Below the pieces are notes generated by a model. It worked only from the letters and a program-made list of their open reading frames with translations, was not told the DNA's origin and made no database searches. The translations under genes were made by a program, and so were the position numbers. 62,000 nt of DNA from Neocallimastix lanati (nom. inval.) (Eukaryota > Neocallimastigomycota > Neocallimastigomycetes > Neocallimastigales > Neocallimastigaceae): positions 150,001-212,000 of the forward strand of contig JACVTC010000162.1 of the NCBI GenBank assembly GCA_016946835.1. Reading direction: 5' to 3'. Shown here one piece after another: positions 43,391 to 54,120 of the stretch. The number at the start of each line of letters is the position of its first letter. Positions within the stretch are counted from its first letter, which is position 1.

Positions 43391-43708
43391 GAGGGGGAGT
43401 GTTGACTGCACTCATAATTTAACTATTATTTAATTTATTTATTTATAGTATTTATTTATATTTATGTGTATTTGTTTATTTATATTTAATGATTACTTAA
43501 ATGTATTATAATCTATCGTCTTGTATAAATCTATGTTAATTATCTTTTAATATTTATTTAATTAATTTTTAATTTATTTTATGTTATGGAAAACGCATGT
43601 AGTAACATGTGACTTTATTACTTATTTAAAGCTGAAAGATAGATCATACACTTATTTCCCTTGTATACCATATTCCATAAGGAATATTATTATAGATCTA
43701 AATTTAAT
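43391..43708 (+). mobile_element. E6 polypurine tract and 3' LTR
   Basis: GAGGGGGAG (43391-43399), then TGTTGACTGCACTC. The LTR matches the 5' copy over 309 bases with about three substitutions and two one-base indels. The last ten or so bases of the 5' copy (AAAGCTAACA) are missing. After AATTTAAT it changes to another repeat at 43709, so the target duplication cannot be seen. Confidence 0.88.
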
Positions 43709-44575
43709 TTATCAAATATTCTTTTATTAATATCAAATCTAATAAAAATTATTATTAAATATTCTTATTAAAATCTTTTATTAATATCAAATATAATAAA
43801 AATTATTATTAAATATTCTTATTAAAATCTTTTATTAATATCAAATCTAATAAAAATAATTATTAAATATTTTATTAATATTAAATATAATAAAAATTAT
43901 TACTAAATATTCTTATTAAAAATTATATAATATTTAAATCATTACTAATTCTTATTTTTATATTAAGAATAATAAAAACCTATTTCAATAAATATTTGAT
44001 ATAAAATACAGAATTATAAGTTTCTGTATAATATTTTCTAAACCTTTGAAATAAACTAAAAATAAAACAAAAATCAAAAATAAATTAAATCTTTATTAAA
44101 ATAAAAATGAACTAAAATACAGAAGAATTCCAATAATAAAAATGATCTAAAATACAGAAAATATCAATTCTGTATAATTCTCTCTCTGAAAAACAATATC
44201 AAGAAGAAGCTACCGCCCGGAATGCCCTTCGTGATACAATCTCTAAATTAATTTTTATATTTTAATTTAATAAATGTTATTTTTTTAAAAAATAATTTAA
44301 AATAATAGTTAAAAATTAAAATAAAATAGTTATAATAGTTTTTTTATAAAGAATATATTAATAATAAATAAAATGTATTAAAAGTATAAAAAGAAGAATA
44401 AATTTCTTTCTTTTTAATACTTGGAACAAATAATTTTAATTTTAAATTTAAATAAAGAATATTTTAAAATTTAATTTTTTTTTCTTGTTTCCAAATTTAT
44501 TTTTATAGTTATGTGTTAATATTTATTTTTTTAGTTTTGAATATCTTAGTGTTTCAACCCCAGCCCGTATCAATT
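43709..44575. repeat. Long dispersed repeat, copy A
   Basis: It begins with three or four imperfect copies of a unit of roughly 60 bases (TTTTATTAATATCAAATATA and its continuation). From about 43920 it has a single-copy portion with a GC-richer island, ACCGCCCGGAATGCCCTTCG (44211-44230), and ends at GTTTCAACCCCAGCCCGTAT (to 44572). Copy B at 58575-59414 matches closely along its whole length in the same orientation. It could be an LTR or a SINE/satellite unit; no protein is coded. Confidence 0.8.
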
Positions 44576-45545
44576 TTGGTAAAGAATGAATTAATAACCT
44601 TTATTTTGTTATTAATAATTCTTTACTAAATTGTACTTTCCTATATTCTTGATAACCTAAACTTAATAATAAAATTTAATTTATTTTGATATAAATTAAT
44701 TTTAACTTGTAAATAATGTAAATCAATTTTAATTAATTACTTTATTGTTATATTATTAAATATATGTATATATTAAAATACAATTGTAAATATTAAAATT
44801 ACACTTTTAAGATACTAAATTATTAAAATTATTAATTAAATATTATTATAAAAATTATTATAAACTATTAATATTAATTATTAAAATTATTAAATATTAT
44901 TATAAAAATTTATTTATTATAACTATTAAATATTATTATAAAATTATTAAGATTATTAATTAAATTTATTATTAAAAAATTATTATTAAAAATTATTAAT
45001 TATTATAAAAATTTATTATCTAAATATTATCAAATTTATTAATTAAATATTATAAAAATTTTATTTTATTTTTGAAAATAATTACAAGTATTATTTAAAA
45101 TAATTAAAGATTATTAAATTTATTATATTAATCTTTAAAAGCAATTTATTTAACTTAAAAATATCAAAGAAAATAGTAAAAACTATTTTCTATATATTTA
45201 TTTTATAATTATTTTTAATTAAATTATATTTGAATATTATATTATTATATTTATAAAAATTAAAACAAAAATGAATTATTGATATAAAATTAATTCAATA
45301 ATTCTATAAAATTACTTAAATTATAAACAAATAATTATACTTTAAATTTATAAAAAAATATAAATATTGTAAATATTTCTTAAAAATTAAATATATGTAC
45401 TTTAAAAAAAATAAATTTTAATATTAATAAATAATAAATAAATTTTAATAAAAAGAAATTTTTTTTATTTAAAATCAAAGCAGGGTAATACCCGTCCCCC
45501 CCTGCTTGATTTTAATTCTATACGTGTCAACCCCGAGTCTACCAA
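44576..45545. other. AT-rich spacer ending in a GC-rich hairpin
   Basis: Mostly ATTATTAA-type simple sequence to 45470. At 45471-45513 a stem (AAAATCAAAGCAGGG with CCCTGCTTGATTTT, one bulge) forms in otherwise AT-rich DNA. It is followed at 45526-45545 by GTCAACCCCGAGTCTACCA, which resembles the 3' end of a tRNA including CCA. It may be a primer-binding site (minus strand TGGTAGACTCGGGGTTG) or part of a tRNA-derived repeat. Confidence 0.45.
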
Positions 45546-45565
45546 TTTTAGGATTCGTTACAATC

Positions 45566-45915
45566 AACAGAAAACTACCTGGAATGGAGAACAAATATTC
45601 TTTATCTTTTAAGTATAAATAATCTGGAAATGTACGTAAGTCAAGAAAGAATTAAAAAATTTAGAAAACGTTTTAGATAGCTACATTCCGGATAATTGCT
45701 TTTCGTTATAAATCATACTGGATTAAGTGTTGCATATATGTGAAAGATGTAATAGCAGAAATTATATTCTCAAATTGCAAAGAAACCCAAAAATCAAAAC
45801 CAATTACAAGTGATATCCTCAGCGCAAATATTAAAAAACTAACGGTTTCAAGAACATATATAAATCTAAATATATAAATAAACCAAAATTTCAAAAGAAT
45901 AAAAAAGAAAAAATG
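45566..45915 (+). pseudogene. gag: E7 gag fragments
   Basis: STENYLEWRTNILYLLSINN is the N-terminus of a gag like that of E8 (TPENYMEWRISILYLLCINK) and E9 (TTENYPEWKRKILYLLSINK). After FRKRF-stop it joins CIYVKDVIAEIIFSNCKE, which matches the end of E8 gag (CYEYVKDVIPEIIFSNNKE). So about 300 bases are deleted in between. No zinc knuckle is recognisable. Confidence 0.7.
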
Positions 45916-46236
45916 GAAGATGTTCTTTTTGCAATTAATAGTTATTACTTCCATAACAGCTGGTACAAAAATAATAATAAAAATAAATACAGAATCACTA
46001 ATAAAAGAAAATACATCAAATCAAAATGGAATTCAAATATTAAAAATAAATACTTTCATAATAATCATATTGAAAATAATTATACAGAAAGCATATTCAA
46101 CCACGACTATACTTTGCCAGATGATATTCAGCTAAATTCAGAGGAAATGTCAAACCAAATTATCAAAAACAAAAACCCATTCAATAATAATAAATTGGAT
46201 TCTTTATTCCAGTGCTACCATCCATATTTGCTCTGA
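45916..46236 (+). pseudogene. E7 Asn/Tyr/Lys-rich frame
   Basis: Open frame of about 107 codons (45913 on). It should be the gag-protease junction of E7, but I see no motif. It ends SLFQCYHPYLL with no resemblance to the other elements. Confidence 0.4.
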
Positions 46237-46915
46237 TTTAAGATTACTAACAAGTATCAAGCCATGTCATGAAATAATTTCTCTAGTTAACTGCAAGATA
46301 GTCATTGCAAACTTTGTCGGAGATTTTTCTGGTTACATTAACACCCAATAAGTGAACTTAAACAACGTGTTTTTCTCTCCAGATATCTATAAAAATTTAA
46401 TTTCAGTTAGCTCTTTAGCTAAACAAAAATATAAAATTGTTTTCACCTCTATTAACGATAAATCTTCTGCATTAATTTACACAATTCCAGTACCAGAATA
46501 TGCAAAATTGATTCCAATAATTCTATTACCTTCAGAATTTGGTTTACAAAATACAGTAATGAAAATAAATCACACATAAGCAACCCAGGTGTTTCTTTTA
46601 ATATTAATCATTTATCATGGTCAAACAATCATAATTTATGGAATAGACGATTGTGTCATTTCAATATTGATAAAATAATATCAATATTACCAAATACTTC
46701 AAAACATAATAATTGCCAAATATGCTCAAATTCAAAACTTAAAAATAAACCTTTCAATCCTTCCACTAAAATTTCAGCTAAACCTTTCAAATTAATACAT
46801 ATGGATCTTGTTGATTCCATCAATAAATCTATGTACGGAAACAAATATTTTCTCACCATATTAGATGATTTTCTCACCATATTAGGTCTTGTTTATGGAA
46901 AATAAGAACGACACC
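46237..46915 (+). pseudogene. pol: E7 protease end and zinc domain
   Basis: NLNNVFFSPDIYKNLISVSS and LAKQKYKIVFTS are the end of a copia protease region (X2 has the same QKYKI). Then LWNRRLCHFNIDKIISIL (first zinc His is Asn), CQICSNSKLKNKPF and KLIHMDLVDSINKS (first integrase Asp). The segment ACCATATTAGATGATTTTCTC is duplicated in tandem at 46856-46889, breaking the DDFSRY block. Confidence 0.75.
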
Positions 46916-47127
46916 TACAATAAATTTTATAGTCGGTATTTAAATATAAAAAAATATTTTCAACATTAATATTCAATATATTAGAACTGACAATAGGATG
47001 GAATTCTCCAATTACAATTTCAATATTTTCTGTGATTATAAAGGAATCGAACACCAATTCACCATCCCTTATAATCCGCAGCAAAGTGGTAGAGCCGAAC
47101 GTTTTAACGGAACACTTATATTAGCTT
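46916..47127 (+). pseudogene. pol: E7 integrase fragment, cut at an inverted junction
   Basis: IRTDNRMEFSNYNFNIF (second Asp), HQFTIPYNPQQSGRAERFNG (Glu) and TLILA can be read to about 47127. The following bases are the complement of an integrase reading on the other strand (E9). Confidence 0.75.
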
Positions 47128-47598
47128 TTGCAACTGCATCCTCCCAGAATTGTCTACTGAGTTTTACATCGTTAAGAAGAACATTATCTATGCTTATAAT
47201 AGTTCCATTAAATCTTTCAATTCTACCATTCTATTATGGATTATAAGGAATAGCGAATTGTTGTTGTATATCATACGTATTACAAAAATCATAAAATTTA
47301 GCATTTTTAAATTCCGTGATATTATCAGAACGTATAAATTTAATTCTAGTATAAAAGATATTTTTAATTTTTGAAAACAAATTATAAAAGTTTTCAAAAG
47401 TGTCACTTTTGTTTTTAATGAAAAGGACCCATCTATACCTCGAATGATCATCAAAGATTGATAGTATATATTTATTATTATAAGTGATTTTGTGATAGGA
47501 CCAGTGAGATCCATATGAATTAATTCAAAAATATTAATATCATAGTCCATATTAAATTTGGCATTTTCTATCTTTTCTTTTAATTTTAACTTTCTTTA
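47128..47598 (-). pseudogene. pol: E9 integrase fragment
   Basis: Minus strand, with frameshifts: FELIHMDLTGPITKS (first Asp), ILSIFDDHSRYRWVLFIKNK, FIRSDNITEFKNAKFYDF (second Asp), QQQFAIPYNP, two stops, NGRIERFNGTI (Glu) and LSRQFWEDAVA, where it ends at the junction with E7. It begins straight after the E9 gag stop, so the gag C-terminus, protease and zinc domain are deleted. Confidence 0.78.
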
Positions 47599-48033
47599 TC
47601 AAATACTTATTGTAAATGTTCCTTTAAGAATGTTCCACATTATAAATCCAGTTTTTTCGTTTCCTTCAACTAATTTTTGAGATTCTTCTCCTAGGCTATT
47701 CATTATTATCCATTTTATAGTGATGTCGTTGTCTATATCAACATCACTTGTACCTTTGCCGTATACAAATGTTTCATCTAATTCATCCTCAATGTAATTG
47801 GACAAGTCATCTTTAATATCCTTCTTTCTTAATTTGTTTACGATAGGCTTCATGACGTACCTAGTTAATTTGTTTATTGATAGTAAATATAGAATCTTTC
47901 TTTTCCATTCTGGATAATTCTCGGTAGTTAGCTCAGTGGTTTTACTAAAGCTTTCTGAGTAGCTAAAGTTTATTCCTCTTCGAGTAACTTTGTTTTTTTC
48001 AATCACTATGTCTTGATTATTTCTGGTTCTCAT
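47599..48033 (-). pseudogene. gag: E9 gag N-terminal part
   Basis: Open frame of 144 codons: MRTRNNQDIVIEKNK, then TTENYPEWKRKILYLLSINK, NKLRKKDIKDDLSNYIEDEL, KWIIMNSLGEESQKLVEG and MWNILKGTF. It aligns with E8 gag in order. The zinc knuckle is lost to the deletion that joins it to integrase. Confidence 0.78.
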
Positions 48034-49383
48034 TTCAGATTTGTTAATTTAAATATTTTATTTGTTGAATTTGTGCAATATCAGATTTTTATTATATTTA
48101 TTTTAAAAATGAATTGTATTAATTTAATTATATTATGTTGAATTTAGTCATACTATTTATATTTATGTTTTAATTATATGTAAACATATGTATGTTTCTG
48201 AATTTAAATTGTAAATATAAGAATGAGAATAATTAAAATATTATATTTATATTTTTAAACATCGAAATTGTTGGTTTTATTTGATTAAAATTTTATATTC
48301 TAATTTTTATTTTAATAATGATTCTAATTGTATTGGTTAAATATTATTATGCCATTTATATTAAATATTTATTATTAATATTTGAATAGCCAATATTTAA
48401 GCAATTGATATTATTTATTGATCATGAGGGCTTTAATTATATTATTGATTTAATATTTAAGTTTTTGATCTGATATTAATATAATTTACTTTATTATTAT
48501 TTTTCTCCTTGAGGAGATTTGAGAATTCAATGAATTATAAAAATTTAATTAATTTCTACTATTATCTTCGTATTAATTTATTTTCATATTGTAATTATTT
48601 TGTACTATTGATTGATTAATATATTAGTCAATATTGTTCTTATTTATAGGGTAATTTCAAACTTTATTATCTTATAATTAAATAAAATTGGTTGACTATA
48701 TTATTTCAACTCAATAAAAGGAATTATATTATCATATTCCTTTTTTAACTTAATTAATACTATGCTTGTTCAATTCATTTAAAGATGGTTGACTATTCCT
48801 TTTATTCCTTTTATTCCTTTTATTTAATTTCACATTTTTTATAAATTAGTAAATAATAATAATATTAATTTTAATTGTGATGTTATTATTGTTATATTAA
48901 TTTAAAATGACTAATGAATATTATATGTTTATATATTGCATTAATTATGTCATTGATCCTTCATGCAATAACATGAAGGATCAATGGTATAATTATATAT
49001 TTATTTATTTGTTATTATTGAGTGATTTATTGAGTTAATTTTCTTTATTTAATTTTTTATATTATAGATTATAATTGAAAATAAAAAAGTTAATATTATA
49101 TTTTATTTTATAATTATATTATTTTATATAAATGTTTTATAGTTTTACTTAGTTTTTAATATTTCCATATACTGTTAGTTAGTATTTACAAGGGTTCACA
49201 TATATTTTTATCCTTTCTTCAATAATTCTTATATCGATATATTCAATTGTAATAATATTTATATTATTAAATAATATATTAAAATTTATTAATAATTAGT
49301 ACGCTATCAATATAAAATAGTAAATATAAGGTATGCTATGATGAAATTTTTACTTAGCTTTTATTCATGCTCAATCAGTGAGA
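48034..49383. other. AT-rich spacer, probable LTR remains
   Basis: No coding sequence. A perfect 15 bp hairpin, CATTGATCCTTCATG-CAATAA-CATGAAGGATCAATG, lies at 48951-48986, and three TTTTATTCC repeats lie at 48797-48820. The E9 5' LTR is expected here but I cannot set its limits. The stretch below the primer-binding site at 49384 has no readable gag. Confidence 0.5.
48951..48986. other. Perfect 15 bp hairpin
   Basis: Arms 48951-48965 and 48972-48986 are exact reverse complements around loop CAATAA. It is too G/C-containing (GATCCTTCATG) to be an accident of AT-rich DNA. Confidence 0.85.
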
Positions 49384-49397
49384 TTGAGACTCTTAAT
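49384..49397 (-). promoter_or_regulatory. Copia primer-binding site (tRNA-Lys CUU type)
   Basis: Plus strand TGAGACTCTTAATC, exact match, lying immediately below the LTR that also ends E10. The element it should serve has lost its gag. Confidence 0.82.
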
Positions 49398-49984
49398 CTA
49401 TTAAAAGATATTATATTTATTATTTATGAAGTCTTTTAATGTCATATATTTTATTATAAGTTAAAAAGTTTTTTTTATTTAGATAATTACATTCTCTTTT
49501 ATATTACATATAATATTATTTAATATAGACAAATTAATTATAATTAGTTAATATAAATTAAATATAACTATGTTATTATTTTTATCTTTTAACAATTTCG
49601 GAAAAGTTTCATTTCGCAAAAATTTTTTTAAAAACTTAATAAATAAATAAATTAATAATAAAACAAATAAATAATTTATATAATTTAAATATATAACTAA
49701 ATAAATAAAAAATAAATAAATAAAACTATAATAAATAAATAAATTTAAAATTAAATTATTAAAAGGTTGTTTATTAATATAAATTTATTATTTATCGAAT
49801 ATAAATAAATGGTTAACGAAGATTTAAAGTACAGAGAAAATTACATGTTTTATATTTAATTGTGACTTGTTCTAGATACATATTAATTTATATTTAATTT
49901 GTAATTACAATGTATTTAATATATTTTAATTAATATTTTATTAAACTTAAGCTAGAATGTAACTTTATATTAATAAAGTTAGCA
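49398..49984 (-). mobile_element. LTR: E10 3' LTR, also bearing a downstream primer-binding site
   Basis: On the minus strand it begins TGCTAACTTTATTAA after the polypurine tract (49993-49985, GGGGGGGAG) and ends next to the primer-binding site at 49397. 587 bp, AT-rich, with ATAAATAA-type simple repeats at 49640-49740. Confidence 0.65.
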
Positions 49985-50424
49985 CTCCCCCCCAAATTAA
50001 ATTATTTTTTATAAAAATTTTATTGGTAAAATTAGTTATTTTGTTTCCATTAAGGTTTTTGGTTAATGGATCTGCCAGCATATCATTTGTATTAATATAT
50101 TTTAATTGACCATTTTTATTTAATATATTTTCATTGTTGAAATGGTAGCTAACATTAATATGTCTAAGTTTTGGGTTTAAATGACCTGCTTCAATGCCAC
50201 TTTTGCTCACTTCATTATCTGTGTATATATCTATAATTTCAGTTTCTCCAAATAATTCATAAAGTAAATTTTTAATTTGTAATACTTTCTTAATACATTA
50301 AATATTCAGCTTAGAAAACCAAGAAATAGGATTTGTACCTATTAAGATAATGTGTCCTGAAGTAGATTTTCTATCATCTGAATCTGTATGTGCATTTATT
50401 TTACCTTTACCGTCATCTTATTTT
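49965..50424 (-). pseudogene. pol: E10 RNase H with internal deletions
   Basis: NAHTDSDDRKSTSGHIIL (FAG/DW part missing after the first Asp), GTNPISWFSKLNI, a gap exactly at the STAEAEY motif, LLYELFGETEIIDIYTDNEVSK, NPKLRHINVSYHFNNENI and TNDMLADPLTKN. The usual stop before the polypurine tract is missing, so the frame runs into the LTR. Confidence 0.8.
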
Positions 50425-51450
50425 CTAATTTTTTGTTCCATTTAAGTATTTTAATATTTTAATAGCTTTTTTCCAATCGGCTTGAGTTGGATTTTCTGAT
50501 TTCCTAGCAACAAAATTAACAGCAAACGCAATGTTTAGAAGTGTACATCTTGCAAGATAAATTAAAGATCCAATAATACTTTTGAATTTTATTTTGACAA
50601 CAGGTTCCTTATCTTCATTATTTTCATTTCCTGCACATGGTGATTTTATTTTCTTTTTATTATTTATATCATATTTATATAACAGATCATCAATGAATAC
50701 TTCTTGTGAGATATAAATGTTATTATTTTCTCTTTCTATTTTGATTCCTAATATGAAATTAGTAAATCCACATTTTGATACTTTAAAGTTATCTTTAATT
50801 TTTGAAACAATTCTAACTATTTCGAAATTTTCACCTATAATCAGCATATCATCAACATAAAGTCCTATGATACAAGTTAGTTTATCCTTTTGCCTTTTGA
50901 AGAAAACATATGGATCAGTGGTGGATTGATGAATTTTGTTTTCAGTTAAAAATTTTGTAATGGTTTTATTCCATTGGCGGCCTGATTGTTTGAGACCATC
51001 CAATGCCTTATTTAGTACCCAATAATCTTTACCGTAGTTTTCATCGCCGTATGTAATTTCGGTGTAAATTTCTTTGTCTAAGACGGTATTTAGGTAGGCA
51101 GATTTAAAATCTAATTGGTAAACAGTCCATTGAAATTGAGTAGCAAAAGCGAGAAGTAATTTTATACAATCAATGTTTAAGGTTGGACTATATGTAAGCT
51201 TATAATCAATGCCGTATCTTTGAGCAAAACCTCCTGCAACAAGTCCAGTTTTTCTTTTAATAATTTTATTATTTACATCCTTTTTAATGGCAAAAACCCA
51301 TCTTGTAGAAATTGGTCGCTTTCCTCTTGGTAATTTTTCAACAAAAGTCATTGTATTATTATCATATTAATTTTTGAGTTCATCTTGGATAGCAATATCC
51401 CATTCATCGGTATGATTATTGTTATAATAATTATATTTATAAACAGCCAT
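50425..51450 (-). pseudogene. pol: E10 reverse transcriptase, nearly intact
   Basis: From AIQDELKN-stop-YDNNTMTFVEKL (51351 on is fully open): ISTRWVFAIKKDVNNK, RKTGLVAGGFAQRYGIDY, TYSPTLNIDCIKLLL, VYQLDFKSAYLNTVLDKE (motif A Asp intact), NKALDGLKQSGRQWNK, GLYVDDMLIIGEN, FILGIKIERENNNIY and CTLLNIAFAVNFVAR. It ends at a stop before RNase H. Upstream parts are absent: the element is cut at about 51450. Confidence 0.87.
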
Positions 51451-51780
51451 ATATTACAAATTTAATATGAGCTGAAAATAGTTAGCCATACATTATAAAT
51501 TTAATATGAACTGAAAATATTTAGCAATATATTTTAAATATTTCATTTACTAAAAATAAAATTCATATAAAAATCATTAATTATAATCTATTTATCCTAT
51601 AAAATTCACAAATGTGATTAAAACATAATTTAAAGTAATTATAATTAAATAAATAAACAATAACAATAATAAATTACTTTTAATTAATTTAATATAAATA
51701 CCTTAAATCATAAATATTTTCAATCTTAAATCGTATAAAAAAAATTTAAAATTTAAACATTAATAATAATCATTCTCAAA
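51451..51780. other. Spacer between E10 (-) and E8 (+), with a short tandem duplication
   Basis: AT-rich. Two tandem copies of about 38 bases (TACAAATTTAATATGAGCTG and neighbours, 51450-51530) differ at a few positions. No LTR end or primer-binding site is seen, so both elements are truncated at this head-to-head joint. Confidence 0.5.
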
Positions 51781-52605
51781 TACCAAATGGTATTACTTTT
51801 AATTACTTTGAAAATTTCAATAGAATAATAGAATTAACACCTGAAAATTATATGGAATGGAGAATAAGTATACTTTACCTACTGTGCATAAATAAACTAG
51901 ATATATATGTTAGCAAAGAGAAAGTGAAACTGTTAAGAAAACGCGATGTTAAAGATAAAATAGATGACTATATTCCTAATAAATTCGATGATTCTTTGGT
52001 TTATGTTAAGGACACTTCTAATCAAGATCTTAGTCAAGTGGATTATTACCAATAGTCTAGGTAATAACACAAAAAGGATAATTCAAGGTTGCAATAAAAC
52101 CTCTTTCCAAATATGGAACATCCTTCGAAAATCTTATACTAAAAGTGAAGAACAGCAAAAAATTGATTTAAAAGAAGAAATCGACAATATGAAATATTCA
52201 ATTAATGATGATATAAATACATTCATAGCTATGCTCCAAAATTCCATCAACGCCCTTGAAAATCTTGAAGGAGACATGGCTGATCCTATAAAATCAGGTA
52301 TTCTAAATAGAGCTTTACCAAAAAATTTAAGGTTTATAAACGTCTTACGGTACAAATCCAATTGGAATAAATGCTACGAATATGTTAAAGATGTTATTCC
52401 TGAAATCATATTTTCAAACAACAAAGAAATTAAACAATCAAAACCAATCACCAGATATTCTCATTCAAAATTTAAAAATTCTAAAAATTTCAAAAATTTT
52501 AACAAGTCCAAAAATATTAATAAGCCAAAATTCTCAATCAATAAAAGAAAAAATAGTAAATGTTCCATATGTAACAAATATGAACATTATTCTTATGACT
52601 GTTGA
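51781..52605 (+). pseudogene. gag: E8 gag
   Basis: RIIELTPENYMEWRISILYL and NKLDIYVSKEKVKLLRKRDV up to a stop at 52053, with a frameshift at about 52030 into the frame reading VKWIITNSLGNNTKRIIQG, SFQIWNILRKSYTKSEEQQK and NRALPKNLRFINVLRY. The zinc knuckle CSICNKYEHYSYDC is perfect CX2CX4HX4C. The next codon, TGA at 52603-52605, stands where Trp usually follows (E5 has ECWYN). Gag lineage shared with E7 and E9. Confidence 0.82.
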
Positions 52606-52900
52606 TTTAATAACCTCAACAAAAATAAATTCCGGGCCATAATAAAAGAAAGAATATCAAAACAAATGGAATCCTAACAAAAAGACTAAATTGCATAACA
52701 TAAAAGAAATCAAATAATAAAAATTATCTTCATATCAATCAATAACAAAGCGTCAGTTATTATATATGACAATTCTGGAGTAAGGATATGCAAAACCGAT
52801 TCTAACAATTCCAATACTTTCAGAGTTTGTTTTACCAAATACAGCATTGAATATAATTCAGTAATTCTTTCAAATTTTATCATACATCTTGGAGAAATAA
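52606..52900 (+). pseudogene. pol: E8 protease region, decayed
   Basis: After FNNLNKNKFRAIIKER several stops follow. ASVIIYDNSGVRICKTDS (about 52752-52805) looks like a protease centre with an extra residue between Asp and Ser-Gly. The strand and flap regions are not readable. Confidence 0.5.
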
Positions 52901-53800
52901 TTATGATTTATGGCATAGATGTTTATGCCACTTCAACATTGACAAACTATTTTCAAAACTACCAAACATTACAAATCATAATAAATGTCAAACATATTCC
53001 AACTCTAAATTAAAAAATAAGCCTTTCAAACCATCTAACAAAATATCATCAAAACTTTTTGATTTAATTCATATGGACGACCTTGTTGATCCTATCAATA
53101 AATCGATTTATGGTAATAAATTTTTCCCCACCATATTAGATGATTTTTCTAGGTATGGCTGGGTCATATTTATGGAAAGTTAAGGTGATACATTTAACAA
53201 ATTTTATAATTTGTATTTAAAAATTAAAAATATTTTCAATGCTCAGATTAAACATATTCGTACCGACAACGGAATAGAATTTTCCAATCATCATTTTAAT
53301 AATTTCGGTGTTTATAATGGAATAGACCACCAGTTTACTATGCAACAAAACGGCAGAGCTGAACTTTTTAATGGTACACTAATTTTAGCTTCTAAATCTA
53401 TTTTAAATGATTCAAAATTAAATCACTGATTTTGGGAAGAAGCAATATATACTTTTAATTATATATATATTAGCCTTCCTCATTCTACTATTAACAATAA
53501 AATTCCATTCGAGATTATTTTTAATAAGCCTGTAGACTATGATAATATTAAAGTATTTGGATGTAAGATATTCTTTTACGTTCCAAAAATTTTCAGAAAT
53601 AAATTTGATAACATTGCACTTCCGGGTATCTTCTTAGGTTACACTAACAATCCTTCCAGCTATAAAATCTTAGATATAACAAATAATAAAATTATTTTTT
53701 CTCGTTCTGTTGAGTTTTTTGAAAATGACTCAGTAAATATCTATCTTAATTCAAATTGCAATTCATTTTCAAATTTTTTACCATATTGCAAAATAGGAGA
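52901..53800 (+). pseudogene. pol: E8 zinc domain and integrase
   Basis: NYDLWHRCLCHFNIDKLF (both zinc His), then CQTYSNSKLKNKPF (second Cys is Tyr), LIHMDDLVDPINKS, TILDDFSRYGWVIFMES, a TAA, then HIRTDNGIEFSNHHF (second Asp), TMQQNGRAELFNGTL (Glu kept, a few codons lost before it), LNH-TGA-FWEEAIYTFNYIY and FFYVPKIFRNKFDNIALPG. It ends in FSRSVEFFEND. Confidence 0.82.
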
Positions 53801-53942
53801 AAATGTATATGATTCCTTACCAAATGTTATTCAAAAATTTCAAAATAATAATAATAACATTAATAATAATTTTAATATCTATAATAATAATAATAATAAT
53901 ATTAATAATAATTATAATACCTATAACAATAATAATAATAAC

Positions 53943-53976
<34 letters not shown>

Positions 53977-54120
53977 TAAATAATTTTAATAATATTAATT
54001 ATAATAATATTAATATTGATGAATATAACACTAAATTCGATTCAACTCAAGAAAAAAAAAGAAAATTTGAAAACTTAAGTAATAAAAAAAGTAACATAAT
54101 TAAAAAACAAAAGACAGTAT
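53801..54120 (+). repeat. E8 Asn-rich linker (AAT/AAC repeat)
   Basis: In the integrase frame this AAT/AAC repeat gives an uninterrupted series of Asn blocks (about 53845-54010) and ends in a Lys-rich KKRKFENLSNKKS. It is a microsatellite that is also coding, as in E4 and E11. Confidence 0.8.

Larger units (their letters stand above)
37360..43708 (+). mobile_element. E6: near-complete, youngest Ty1/copia retrotransposon
   Basis: Both LTRs (37360-37678 and 43400-43708) are present and differ at only about five positions by eye. Primer-binding site, gag, pol and polypurine tract are all in place. Only a TAA in the linker, a small RNase H deletion and one TGA break pol. By LTR comparison it is the most recent insertion in the window. 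Confidence 0.92.

Noticed and set aside
48951-48986. Perfect hairpin as a transcription terminator or a CRISPR-like repeat
   Set aside because: Bacterial-type terminators do not apply to this eukaryote-like DNA and there is no spaced repeat array. It is better explained as an LTR hairpin.
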